Positions 54,546 to 64,000 of a DNA stretch of 64,000 nt are shown here, one piece after another. Source of the DNA: Terfezia claveryi (Eukaryota > Ascomycota > Pezizomycetes > Pezizales > Pezizaceae); assembly GCA_015179025.1 (NCBI GenBank), contig WHUX01000230.1:1-64000 (forward strand), read 5' to 3'. The notes under the pieces are model-generated. The model was given only the letters and a program-made list of their open reading frames with translations. It did no database searches and was not told where the DNA came from. Position 1 is the first letter of the stretch, and every line of letters begins with the position of its first letter. The position numbers were made by a program, and so were the translations under genes.

Positions 54546-55645
54546 TCAGGGCTTGAGTGGATAGGAAGCGTGGTATTTTTTTTCTGCGCTTGGTGCGTTC
54601 AAGAACAAGGCAGCGGGTTCCCAGGTAAGTTCGTCGTAACCTACCCAGCGAGCAAGATATTCAAGGGTACGACCTCGGAAGCGCGAGTCGACGATTTCAT
54701 CAACTTCCCACTCGGGTTCATCTTCGATGATAACGGGGGGCAGGGGTGGCTGTGTTTGGCCAGGCAGGGGGTCCGTGGAGGCAGGTTCAAGCAGAGAAAC
54801 ATGGAAGACCGGGTGGATCTTCATCGAGGCAGGAAGATCAAGCTTATAAGTATGAGACGAGATCTTTTGGATGATTCGAAACTTACCAAGGTTCTTAAAA
54901 TCCAGTTTAGTCGAGGGGCGAGTCGTTTTGACATGCCGCCGAAGGAGCCATACTTCGTCGCCGATGTCCAACCTGGGTGGGGGAATGCGGGACTTGTTAG
55001 CTTGTTCCGAGTAGGTTGCCTGAGCACAGATCATTTCAGATGTAAGATGAGTATCGAGCTCCGCAAGGAGGTCAGCGTATTCCTTGATTACTGAAGGTGC
55101 CGGAAGCTTAGTTGCAGGGTTCGGGTTAATCTGGTAGCGAGGGTTCTCACCGTTCATGGCCTGGAACGGGGTAATGCCAAGGGTCGAGGACAAGGTATTG
55201 TTGTACGAGAATTCGGCCATGGTGAGGAGCTCGGACCAATGGTAATTGCAGTAAGCCTGTAAGTATTGCTCTGCAATTGCATTGATTCTCTCAGTCTGGC
55301 CGTCGGTCTGGGGGTGGAAGGCGGTGGAAACCTTCTGTTGGATACCAACAAGCGAGGTCAAGGATCGGATAAATTCTGAGACAAACTGGGTACCCCGGTC
55401 AGATACGATAGAGTCCGGGATCCCTTGCGAGCGAAAGATATTGTCGAAGAAGAGCTTGGCAATTTGTCAGGAATTGACGTCGGTGGTGGTTGGAACGTAG
55501 TGCGCCATCTTGGACAACCGATCGACTAGGACTAGCAAGGCGTCGAATCCATTAAAACTAGGGAGACCCGTGACGAGATCGAGGGAAACAGAAGACCACT
55601 TCCGGAAGGGGACCTGCAGGGGCTTGAGCAGGCCATATGGGGCGG
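54546..55645 (-). pseudogene. Gypsy-3 integrase and chromodomain fragment
   Basis: Reading leftwards from 55645: VPFRKWSSVSLDLVTGLPSF, FDALLVLVDRLSKMAHYVPT (integrase core, first Asp), a TGA, then IVSDRGTQFVSEFI (second Asp) and STAFHPQTDGQTERINAIAE (Glu). The 271-codon frame from 55361 continues with HWSELLTMAEFSYNNTLSS, DIGDEVWLLRRHVKTTRPST, HVSLLEP and a chromodomain (EPEWEVDEIVDSRFRGRTLEYLARWVGYDELTWEP). RT and LTRs are absent. It is cut off on the right by a pogo-type terminus at 55689. Confidence 0.92.
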
Positions 55646-55654
55646 AGGGGTTTC

Positions 55655-55689
55655 TTATAACGGGGGTTGTTTATAACGAGGTTTCACTG
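55655..55689. mobile_element. Terminus of a pogo-like element
   Basis: TATAACGAGGTTTCACTG is followed by TA, the inverse of the CAGTGAAACCTCGTTATA end typical of pogo/Tigger elements. It abuts the Gypsy-3 fragment. The other end was not found. Confidence 0.55.
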
Positions 55690-55961
55690 TAGATAGTGTA
55701 TTGGGTAACACGCAGCGTAATTGGTACTTCAATATGATATGGGTTTACTCCTACAGGTAATATTGGTTCTAGGTAATTCAGATACTACAAACAAACTGGG
55801 AAAGAAGAGGTCCATGTAGCTGGGAGCATAGCAGTGGAGGGGCAATTCAGTAATCAGTTTCACAACGGTTCGAGTGCATCCTATCAGTGGGAAGGGTTAC
55901 AGTAAACCCAGGCCCTTGCATTGCGCTGCGATTGGTGGCAGCCCCGTTCTGGCCATCTTCC

Positions 55962-56542
55962 TCACTCTGCTCTTTGGGTGTCAACCAGTTGTTCCTGTGC
56001 CTCTTTGGCCTTTCCCTTGCGGTCTTTACGTCCTCGATATTGTCCAGCCACCCATTGCAGCCTTGCCATAATTGTTTCCCTACTAATGAAGCCGGGAGCG
56101 AGTTTAACATTTTCATCACCGACCCAGGACACACTAACTGTTTGGGGATCATGGCCAGGCCGCTTTTGGATATGGCTGGACAGCTGCGAACACACTATGT
56201 TTGTGTAGCCACATGCGTCACAGCGATAGCAGTTCCATGTGGGTGGTTTTTTGCAAGCTGGGTCGACAAACGGAGATTTGTATACCGGGCCCGGAAGGGC
56301 TTGGGCGGATGAAGCTGGTTCTTGCAAAGTGGCATCACTTAGGGCTTCAATGGTATTGCTTGGGGACTCAAGGTTGCTTTGGTCAATGGTCATAGACTAG
56401 GCCTCATTGCCGAGGCCAAAGAGGTCAGGATAATCCTCCAAGAGCTCGGGAAACTCATCAAAGTAGGAGAAGTCAGACAAATTGATATCTGAGGGAACCC
56501 GAGAGTCGTTGGGCTGTGAAGTACTATCTCCATCATGTGACA
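55962..56542 (-). pseudogene. Zinc-finger-like protein with one in-frame TAG
   Basis: ATG 56542 starts MSHDGDSTSQPNDSRVPSDI, an acidic segment (FDEFPELLEDYPDLFGLGNE), then TAG, and the frame continues for 143 codons. Residues about 105-135 read NCYRCDACGYTNIVCSQLSSHIQKRPGH, a CxxC...H-type zinc-binding arrangement. The C-terminus is basic (GQYRGRKDRKGKAKEAQEQL). No family identified. The acidic N-terminus plus zinc finger would suit a transcription factor or a transposon DNA-binding protein. The single TAG may be a C-to-T mutation. Confidence 0.45.
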
Positions 56543-56559
56543 TCTTGGTGGCAGAAATA

Positions 56560-57359
56560 GCTAGAGCAAACAAGAATATAAAGTCGAAGCCTGGCTAGTA
56601 CAATGCAACTTCAGGAGTGGTTGGTACTTGGGAATATAAGACCCTTGCGTGAGTGGCTATGGGATATATATGTCTGGATCACGGCCAAACTTGGCCGACC
56701 TCACAGGATTGTAGGTAGGATATTTTTATTTCATTTTTCTGACGTCTATACTCTCTAGACCCTAAGCCTATGATATGGTCTCGTTCTCTCATCTTGTGCC
56801 TAGGTCATATTTTGCATGCTCATTTCAAGTATGCGAAAGTGCTCCTCTTGTGAGAGGGAGTTTTCTGACCTATACTATGTTATACTATGAAGCGGATCAT
56901 TATTGGGAAGTAGATCAAAACTGGTGATGATGTTGTTTGACGATTTTTCTTCTGATACCCGACCGAATGAGCTCAGATTCTGGAAATATTTTGTAGATGT
57001 ATAAGGGTTTCTACAATAAATTACCGGAAGGCCCATCTGTATTATTACTCCAACTGCGTAAAGTGTGAATCAAGTGATTCACTAACCAGTATGGCCAGAA
57101 AATATATCAATAGATAGGGGTTGTGAGGGCTTTGATTGGCAGGGACCATCGCCCCACTTGGTACTTGAAGTCTGAGCATGCTGAGCATGTAATAGCATTG
57201 TCTAGGGGTAGTAGTCTCCGCAGTGTGGGTTTTATAGGGTCGGGGACTAGGTATTTCCTGTAGAATCTCAACAAAACCAACTCCAAATCAAGCACCAAAT
57301 AGCGCAAAAGAATATATCGACTCTTGCATTATGGGATGCTAAATATGCCAGTTGACTAG
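56560..57359. other. Spacer without recognised gene
   Basis: No ORF with recognisable content. A TATATATG at 56663-56672 lies about 120 bp upstream of the zinc-finger ATG but on the strand opposite to a useful promoter orientation. Confidence 0.35.
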
Positions 57360-57361
57360 TA

Positions 57362-58159
57362 CAGTAAACTCCCGTTACAAGCATACAGTCGGGTCCAGAG
57401 ATGGTATACTTATAACGAATATATGCTTATACCAGGAGAAATTACATATATGACAAAATGGACAAATGAGACAGGAAATGAGTACTAGGATCGATGTAAG
57501 AACTCTGTGATCATCCCCTAGGTTTGTTTGGCCTATTCTTGATACAAATAGTCCTTAATTCGCTGTTCCTTGCGTTGCAACATCTCCTCCAACTGCCCCG
57601 TATTTCTAAAGCATTAATAGCTGCTTGGTGATGAACCAGGAGTGCAGAAGGTGGCTCGGATGCCGAATCTTTGTGATGATTTTATTTGGATAAGCTCCTT
57701 CCAATCAGTGCTCAATCGTATGCCACGTTAAGCCTGGATTTAGTACTAAATAGTTCCTAATCTCTTGCCTCTCGCTTTCAACTATGCCTGACATGGTACT
57801 GCTCTGGGTGAACCGTTGGATGTTGCCATATTCTGTATCAACTGTAATCAGTAGGCAACATAGGAATACAATGAGCTTTATACATACCGTATATAGGTTT
57901 TGTAGAACCTGTCGATAAGATGCTCATAGACATCCCGAATATTGTAACTAACGTGCTTGGTGATTTCTTGTCGATAAGAACCCCTGCTAGCGTACATTCA
58001 TTCTAAGCATATATATGTGACTAAGCGAGAAAATAGCATGTGTATGCGAATTGGTGAATTTACGCCTTAAATCTGCGTTTTTGTATGAGGGGACCGGAGG
58101 GGGTATGCTTATAATGAATATATTCTTATATCGGGTATGCTTGTAATGGGAGTTTACTG
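57362..58159. mobile_element. 798 bp pogo-like element with intact terminal repeats
   Basis: The left end CAGTAAACTCCCGTTACAAG and the right end CTTGTAATGGGAGTTTACTG are inverse copies with one mismatch. TA lies on both sides (57360-57361, 58160-58161). Internal inverse pairs TATGCTTATA(A/C) occur near both ends. The minus strand encodes a short remnant (GQLEEMLQRKEQRIKDYLYQ) typical of the end of pogo transposases. It is non-autonomous. Relatives: 40516-41000 and 62640-63130. Confidence 0.85.
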
Positions 58160-58161
58160 TA

Positions 58162-58790
58162 CTGCATAAGGAAATATCCATTATGGTAGATCAGGCAAAC
58201 TGAAGTTGTCGTATTATATGTTATAGCTCGGCTAAACAAGGTATAAATCAAGCGGCTAACACCTCAAATGAATGCCCGGAAGGAGCGAGTGTGCTGACCC
58301 ATACACCTTTAAAGCCCACAAAGCAATGGGCCGCTATAGCTGGGGGGGAGCAGTGGCACTACTGTCCGGCCCATCCAGCAGTGGGCCCAGCCCATTCACC
58401 TTTTCACCGTCGCATGCACCAGTCGAAGGAAATGCTCTATAAACGTTGCATACAAAATAATTATCACCATCCACATTGCATACAAAACAATGACTGCACC
58501 AACAAATAAACAACCCCAAAATATGAGTTAATTATCACCACACCATAAACAAACCAATAATATTAACCTAAAAAACAAGTCGAAATAAATTAAAAAAACA
58601 GAATGCGACAGGCAAAATATAAATGAAATAAAAATCAAAAGAAAAAAACCCTGAACGCAGGCTAGATTCGCAGTGAATATAGAATATAGGCATACAGATA
58701 AGTAGGCTCAAGATAATCTTATTATGAAGGATTGCTTAATTAAGAGAAGGTAGCTAAACTGGAGGATATATATATACACGGAAGTGCGGC
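58162..58790. other. Spacer, partly A-rich
   Basis: No recognised gene. A small direct repeat (CATACAAAATAATTATCACC / CATACAAAACAATGACTGCACC) lies at 58448-58502. The 58500-58640 part is A-rich (AAATAAAAATC-type). Confidence 0.35.
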
Positions 58791-60040
58791 TGGTTCATCC
58801 TACGCCTTCTCCTGCCCCTTCCCTCCGCCGCTAAGTCGTGCTGCCCCCTATGCCACTAGTTCGTTCCTTCCCTCCGCCGCTAGTTCGTGCTGCCCGCGCC
58901 CCATCCACATGAGCCTGCAATTCGGGGTCTATATTAGCCTGGATATCCACGTCCACATTAGCCTGCAATTGAGGATCCTTATTAGCCTCGATATCTGCGT
59001 TCATATGAGCCTGCAATTGGAGGGTCCTTAAGAGGCTGAATATCCGCATCTACATGAGCTTGCAATTGGGGATCCTCATTAGCCTAGATATCCGCGTCTA
59101 CATGAGCCGGCAATCAGGGGTTCTGTTAGCGTGGGTATCCGCATGCACATCAGCCTGCAATTCGGGGTCTATATTAGACTCTTCCCTCCTCCTACGTGGA
59201 ATGAGAGAAAGAAGACTTCCATATTAGCAAGATTGGGTATATTGCAGGCGGTACATCAAGCTGGTGAATGCGTGAATATTCGATATATCGGGGTTGGCCA
59301 GTTCAGGGTAAACACGGTGGATACGCTGGAGGCCGAATATCCAGCTGGAGAAGGAGCGAATATTGGGTATATTGTGGGCGGTACATCAAGCTGGAGAAAG
59401 GGCTAATATGGGGTATATTGCAGGCCGAATATCCACCCTTACCTCCCCCGCTGGCTAATGCTGTCCATTACCTCCTCCGCTGGCTAATGCTGTCCCTTAC
59501 CTCCCCCGCTGGCTAATGCTGTCCCTTGCCTCCCTCGCTGGCTAATGCTGTCCATTACCTCTTCCGCTGGCTAGTGCTGTCCATTGCCTCCCCCGCTGGC
59601 TAGTGCTGTCCATTACCTTCCCCGCTGGCTAATGCTGTCCATTACCGCCCCCGCTGGCTAATGCTGTCCCTTACCTCCCCCGCTGGCTAGTGCTGTCCAT
59701 TGCCTCCCCCGCTGGCTAATGCTGTCCCTTACCTCCCCCGCTGGCTAATGCTGTCCATTACCTCCCCCGCTGGATAGTGCTGTCCACGCTGGATATATTG
59801 CAGGCTGTATATCCAGGTGTGGAAGAGGTAAATACTGGCTGAATATCCAGCTAGAGAAGGGGCGAATATGGCATATATCGGAGTTGGCGAGTTTAGGGTA
59901 AACCCAGTGGATACGCCACAGGCCGAATATCCAGCTGGAAAAGGGGTGAATATGGGGGTATATTGCAGGCCGAATATCTAGCTAGAGAAGGCGTGAATAT
60001 TGGGTATATTGCAGGCTAAGTAGGAAAGGCGTGAATATTA
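58790..60040. repeat. Composite minisatellite field (three unit types)
   Basis: Part 1 (58800-58890): CCTTCCCTCCGCCGCTA(A/G)(G)TTCGTGCTGCCC, about two copies. Part 2 (58910-59170): five copies of a 48-55 bp unit with GCCTGCAATT(C/G)GGG and ATATCCGCGTC. Part 3 (59225-59430 and 59790-60030): units with GCGAATATTGGGTATATTGCAGGC and ATATCCAGCTGGA. Between them (59440-59790) are about twelve copies of a 29 bp unit, GCTGGCTAATGCTGTCCATT plus ACCTCCCCC. No coding content. Confidence 0.85.
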
Positions 60041-60655
60041 CCGGGGGCTTTGAGCTTGTCGCTCGACATCTAGAACGTTGAGAATCTCAATATAGGATTA
60101 GTATGTCGGCTAAAACAAGCTAATAAGCAAATAGGAGGGGGAAATAATTCTTTCCGACGTCGCTCATATAGCCAAATAATCCAGGGACATCTCTTCAGCG
60201 ATATTCCGCCCGTTTCGGGGGTTATCCGACAGTTTGTAGGTAAGGAGGGGTGATTAGCCAGAATCACCGGTCCTTTTGATCAAAGCGAAGTAATGTTAGG
60301 AGCGAGCTAGTGATCACGGAGATATCTGTCGGTATATCGGTATTTTGGGGCCTACGGGGACACAATCACTAGGCTCGGGCCTAACTGGGCTAAAGGTGCG
60401 AAGAATAAAGACTGATTCATCCGATAAAGTAAAGTAACCCAGCGATACAAGACTTCGCTCGAGTCTTAGAGAACAACAACTAGATACAGGATATGCGTGG
60501 ATATATAGGAAAGCGGGGTTGACACCTGGCCACCCACCATCGGGTGGTGCCAGCCCAGTCTGCATAATCATAGCCGTAACAGAAGTTGATTGAGGTTGGC
60601 ATACAAGCCTCTCTGGATATGGTTGATACTGCAACCAAATTATAAGAGTAGATCC
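60041..60655. other. Spacer before the AT-rich block
   Basis: Short minus-strand ORFs (60070-60267, 60314-60634) have no recognisable product. GGAAGAAGAAGAAGAAT at 60660 marks the start of similarity to the LINE ORF1. Confidence 0.35.
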
Positions 60656-60659
60656 CAGT

Positions 60660-61290
60660 AGAGGAGAAGAAGAAGAAGAATAGACAGAGGCACAGCAAGG
60701 AGAAAGGAAAGGAGAAGGAGGGTGCTAAGTACAGTAATCAGATATAGGAGGATGTAGAGATAGTCGATCAAGAAAAGTTTGCTCTATATAAGGACTATTC
60801 ACATTATAAAAAGGAGAAGGAAATAGTGAAGGATGAGTCCCTAATGATACCTCCCATCACTAAAAAATAACCTATTGTATATCAACTGGGACTTAAAGTA
60901 GTGAAATCTCTAACTGCCAAAAATAAGAAGCCAGTAAAGCCAGTTGAGATTAAAGAATATATTGATACTAGGGCTTTTATTATATATGGAATACCTTGCC
61001 ACTAATCTATGACAGATACTATATAAGATATGAGGAAAATAGGAATATAAGAGATAATTAGAGCATGTTGGTCCTAGAAAGTCGAAGAGAAATAGGTAAA
61101 ATTACTAGCTCAGTAGTAGTTTTCTTAACAATCTAGTCTCTTTTCATATATAATATAGGCAGATGAAAATGAAGGTTTGTAGCTACTGCCTACTTATAGA
61201 GGCATATAATTTTGAGCTAGATTGGAAGAGATTAGAAGACTTGGGCTTAAACTTGAGTTGATAATTTAGCTTATTTCACAGTTTTATTAT
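60660..61290 (+). pseudogene. RIP-mutated copy of the LINE ORF1
   Basis: Translation aligns with 47990-48620: FALYKDYSHYKKEKEIVKDE, IPPITKK, PIVYQLGLKVVKSLTAKNKK, AFIIYGIPCH, TDTI, DMRKIGI. Differences are overwhelmingly C-to-T or G-to-A, giving TAA/TAG at Gln and Trp codons. It ends at about the same point as the less damaged copy, roughly 100 bp past the ORF1 C-terminus. Confidence 0.8.
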
Positions 61291-62335
61291 ATTAAGGAGA
61301 TACTATTATATATAGCTTCTTTCTATTATTCTATAGGTGTTCCAAGTCTTTAAAGGTAAGGTAATAAAGCTATCATATAACATTATATCAAATTGAAAAA
61401 AAAAAAAAAAGTACTCTTATAATATATAAGGTAGAATGAAATCAGTAGAGATTTGTATCTAGTAATTCTAATTTGTATATAATGTCTTATATAATATCTT
61501 TAGTATAAACTTTTAGTATTAATAACAAAATAAATATTTGCCTAATTGCTTCCAAACTTTATACAAGACTTGAATATTAAAATATAAAGATATCCTGAAG
61601 CTGAGACCCTATATTGTCTATAATTGAGATAATGGTAGCTATAGTAGTACCTAGATAGTAGCTTTTACCTCTATAAATCTTTGAAATACAGAAGATATAA
61701 AGGTAGTCTAGAGTATCTATAAGAGTACTTAAGAGCTATTAAAAAGAACTGCCTAAAGTTACATGAACATTAGAATAAAATTGGTCAAGAGGCCCTTAAG
61801 AATATCTGATTAGGTATTGCTAAGAATATATCCAATATTTCTATTGTATTTTACTTCCCCATTATATATAGAAAATGAATAAAAAAGTAAAAGTCTATAA
61901 GGAAATAATAGCTTTTTCATATCTATATATCTATGTTATTTATACTTTTACAAACTCTAAATCTCTATAAAAATCTTTGCTTTTTGCCCTTTAGATTTCT
62001 ATAATATCCTTTGCTTTTATTCTCTAGATCTCTATAATATTCTTTGCTTTTTGCCCTCTAGATCTGTATGATATTCATACTTTCTTGGCCTCTAAATTAC
62101 TATATTATAGAGATAGGATGCTATAAAATACCACATGATATAGATTGGGCTACCTAACACAGGTTACTAAAGTAAAAATATATGATAGAGATAGGATATA
62201 ATATGATACAGAGTGGGCTACCTAATACAGGGCACTAGAGTGAAAATATGTAATAGAGGTGGGATACAGGTAGGATAAAAAGGCAATGATAGGAAGTACC
62301 TAATGGACCTGAAGTAACTATATGTCCTGATATAT

Positions 62336-62358
62336 ATTTTTTTTTACTGATATACATT
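62336..62358. mobile_element. RIP-mutated Plavaka-type right terminus
   Basis: A T run followed by ACTGATATACAT corresponds to TTTTTTTTACTGATGTATGC at the end of the fold-back element with one G-to-A change. It suggests a decayed member of the same family ending here. Confidence 0.4.
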
Positions 62359-62639
62359 AAGGGATACTTTAAGATAATAAGAAATAAAAGGTATTAGATA
62401 GCAATTCATTATATATAGTAGCTCTATATTTTGATCTGCAACTAGGTATAGGTACTTTTCTAATACCCTACTACTAGATAGTTAGAATACTATATTATAT
62501 ATTTTTAGTAAAGATAAAAGTAGATAAGTTAGAGATAAAAACTCTTGTTATTACAAAGTAGGACCTTAAGCAAGAATAGTATAGGAGGTTAGAAACAATA
62601 ATAAAGGTACTATAGATAGACAGCTATATATAGAGGACT

Positions 62640-63130
62640 ATATATAAAAGTATATCATTTGGACTAGGTAATGTGTATTTGAATTTAATATATGTTTATA
62701 GTAAGAGAAAATAAGTTACTATAGAATGAAGCTGACTAGTAGTAGGAAATGTTCTAGAATAGGCTTATAAATATAGTAAGAGTATATATATAAGAAATAT
62801 CCAAATAAAAGTAGATATAGAGATAGGAATATTAAGGAAAGAAGGTAGCAGAAGTACTTTTAGAAGCTACTAAAAAGTCAAGAATTCTATTCTAAATATA
62901 TAGATGCCTATATTGAATTTCTAGAGTTTTAATATAATTTTTTTTATAGTGTAGAATATCTTGTAAGTCCCTAATATTAGCTATAAATTTAGCTTGAAGA
63001 AAAAAAAGATGTAATTCTTCAATATATACAAGAGCTACCTAAAGTATAATTAGAAGAGGTAATGTAAGTAGTGCTTCAGCTTCTAGCTTATTGGGTTTAT
63101 TAGAAAGATAGGTTGCTAGAATTTCATTCT
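62640..63130 (-). mobile_element. RIP-mutated pogo-like fragment
   Basis: It aligns with 40535-41000: TATATGTTTATAGTAAGAGA for TATATGCTTATAACAAGAGA, AGTAGGAAATGTTCTAGAAT for GGTAGGAAATGTTTTGGAAT, and GTAGAATATCTTGTAAGTCC for GTAGAACATCTTGTAGGTCC. Changes are mostly transitions. Confidence 0.75.
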
Positions 63131-63178
63131 CAATATTGTTAACTAAATCTTCAACAATTTCTATAAGTGGATCGAAAA

Positions 63179-63767
63179 TATTATAGTTTAGGTAAAAGAC
63201 CTATCCTCTACTGAAATAACTAATACTCTATTATAGCTAACTGTCTTGGCTTAATCACTTATATAAATATAGTAGTATATTTAAGGAATAGTGTTAAAGA
63301 AATTAGGTAATGGAAGTATATAACCTCTAATATTATATCTCCTATATATACTCTCTTCAATATATTCCTATTATATTTTTATATTTATTATTCATATATT
63401 GTTATTAGTTGTACTCAAGTTTAGCTCTTATATATTAGCCTAACTACAATATATTGTAGTTTAAGCTACTTAATTAATATAAGTTAGACTGTAGTATTTC
63501 TAATTAGGAAATAGTTTTCTATTTAGGTAATAATATAATATTAGTACTACTAAGCTATTATAGGAAGAATTATCTAGATATAATTATCTATTATTAGATT
63601 TAAGCTTGTATATAACCTACTGCTCTCACATAGTTAATACTATAAGACCTAAATAGTATTTTAAGTCTCATATAAGTAGTTACTATATTTATACTTATAG
63701 CTATTTATATAACCTCTTGTACCCTTTTACCAACTAGTATACTTATAGTTATAGCCTACCTATAATA
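63179..63767 (+). repeat. RIP-mutated LTR of the Gypsy-1 family
   Basis: It aligns over its whole length (589 bp) with 2152-2755, for example TACTACTAAGCTATTATAGG (63544 onward) and ATAGTTAATA(C/A)TATAAGACC. C-to-T and G-to-A changes dominate. The following 63768-63865 matches the Gypsy-1 leader and gag start, so it is a 5' LTR of another copy. Confidence 0.9.
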
Positions 63768-63867
63768 TTACTAGTACACCTCTTATCTATATACCTCTAT
63801 AGATATTACTACCTAACAATCTACTATAACTATATCAATATTAAAAGAATTACCTGTATAGATATAT

Positions 63868-64000
63868 AAATTCCTATGAGATATATTATAAAGTATAAAC
63901 TTTATATATATTGCAGTACCATAACTACAATTTCCTAATATAATTATTATCAGACTAGGCATTAAATAGTATGACACTCATGTATAAAAGTAGGCTGAGC
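63868..64000. repeat. RIP-mutated fold-back arm, cut by window edge
   Basis: AATTCCTATGAGATATATTA to ACAATTTCCTAATATAATTATTA and AGTAGGCTGAGC match 25550-25685 of the fold-back right arm. It lies inside the gag start of the mutated Gypsy copy. Confidence 0.75.

Larger units (their letters stand above)
60655..64000. other. AT-rich block with RIP-type mutation
   Basis: G and C become scarce from about 60.7 kb, TA dinucleotides abound, and CpA/TpG are depleted in favour of TpA. It contains degraded copies of LINE ORF1, a Plavaka-type end, pogo, Gypsy-1 LTR and fold-back sequence. Nothing in 61.3-62.3 kb was recognised beyond (A/G)TCTCTATAA-type short repeats near 61960-62100 and a two-copy repeat with GATACAGAGTGGGCTACCTAA near 62140-62230. 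Confidence 0.8.

Overview
The window looks like a transposon-saturated, gene-poor stretch of a filamentous ascomycete chromosome. A truffle-like Pezizomycete is my best guess. This rests on chromoviral Ty3/Gypsy elements, short fungal introns (GTGAGC donor, CTAAC branch site, TAG acceptor), CAG-to-TAG and CGA-to-TGA damage typical of RIP, and a PD-(D/E)XK-like protein of a type I recall from Pezizomycetes. The genus is inference. Almost every coding stretch belongs to a mobile element, and no tRNA, rRNA or housekeeping gene was recognised.

Layout, left to right. From 1 to 31315 lies a giant Plavaka-type (CACTA-like) DNA transposon, P1, whose left end is outside the window. Its transposase (minus strand) is split by a 17.4 kb Gypsy chromovirus (Gypsy-1, 2152-19516, identical LTR lengths, target duplication TCCCG). 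Gypsy-1 is itself split in its protease region by a second Plavaka element, P2 (4775-15524, duplication TT). P1 also carries a 248 bp minisatellite element (1593-1840), a solo LTR (23438-23935, duplication GTGGT) and a 2.4 kb fold-back element (24038-26470, duplication TA). From 31867 to 37666 is a second Gypsy chromovirus on the minus strand. From 37.7 to 44.8 kb there are few elements and one possible host gene, a PD-(D/E)XK-like protein with one frameshift. From 44.8 to 58.2 kb are MITEs, pogo-like remnants, a LINE ORF1, a Gypsy-3 integrase fragment and a zinc-finger ORF. From 58.8 to 60.0 kb is a minisatellite field. From 60.65 kb to the end the DNA is strongly AT-rich and contains RIP-mutated copies of families seen less damaged elsewhere in the window.

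The main system is the Plavaka family. All its ends read CATCAG(C/G)AA-like inward and are followed by element-specific tandem repeats. Precise empty sites can be inferred, with a 2 bp TA or TT duplication. The two large copies share a layout: transposase at the left end on the minus strand, then plus-strand accessory genes. These are an unrecognised basic, Gly/Pro-rich protein (ORF-A) and a DUF6532-like protein (ORF-B). P2 also carries an Asp/Glu- and Lys/Arg-rich ORF-C. Several accessory genes are followed by T-rich tracts. Small elements made almost entirely of subterminal repeats appear to be non-autonomous derivatives moved by the same transposase.
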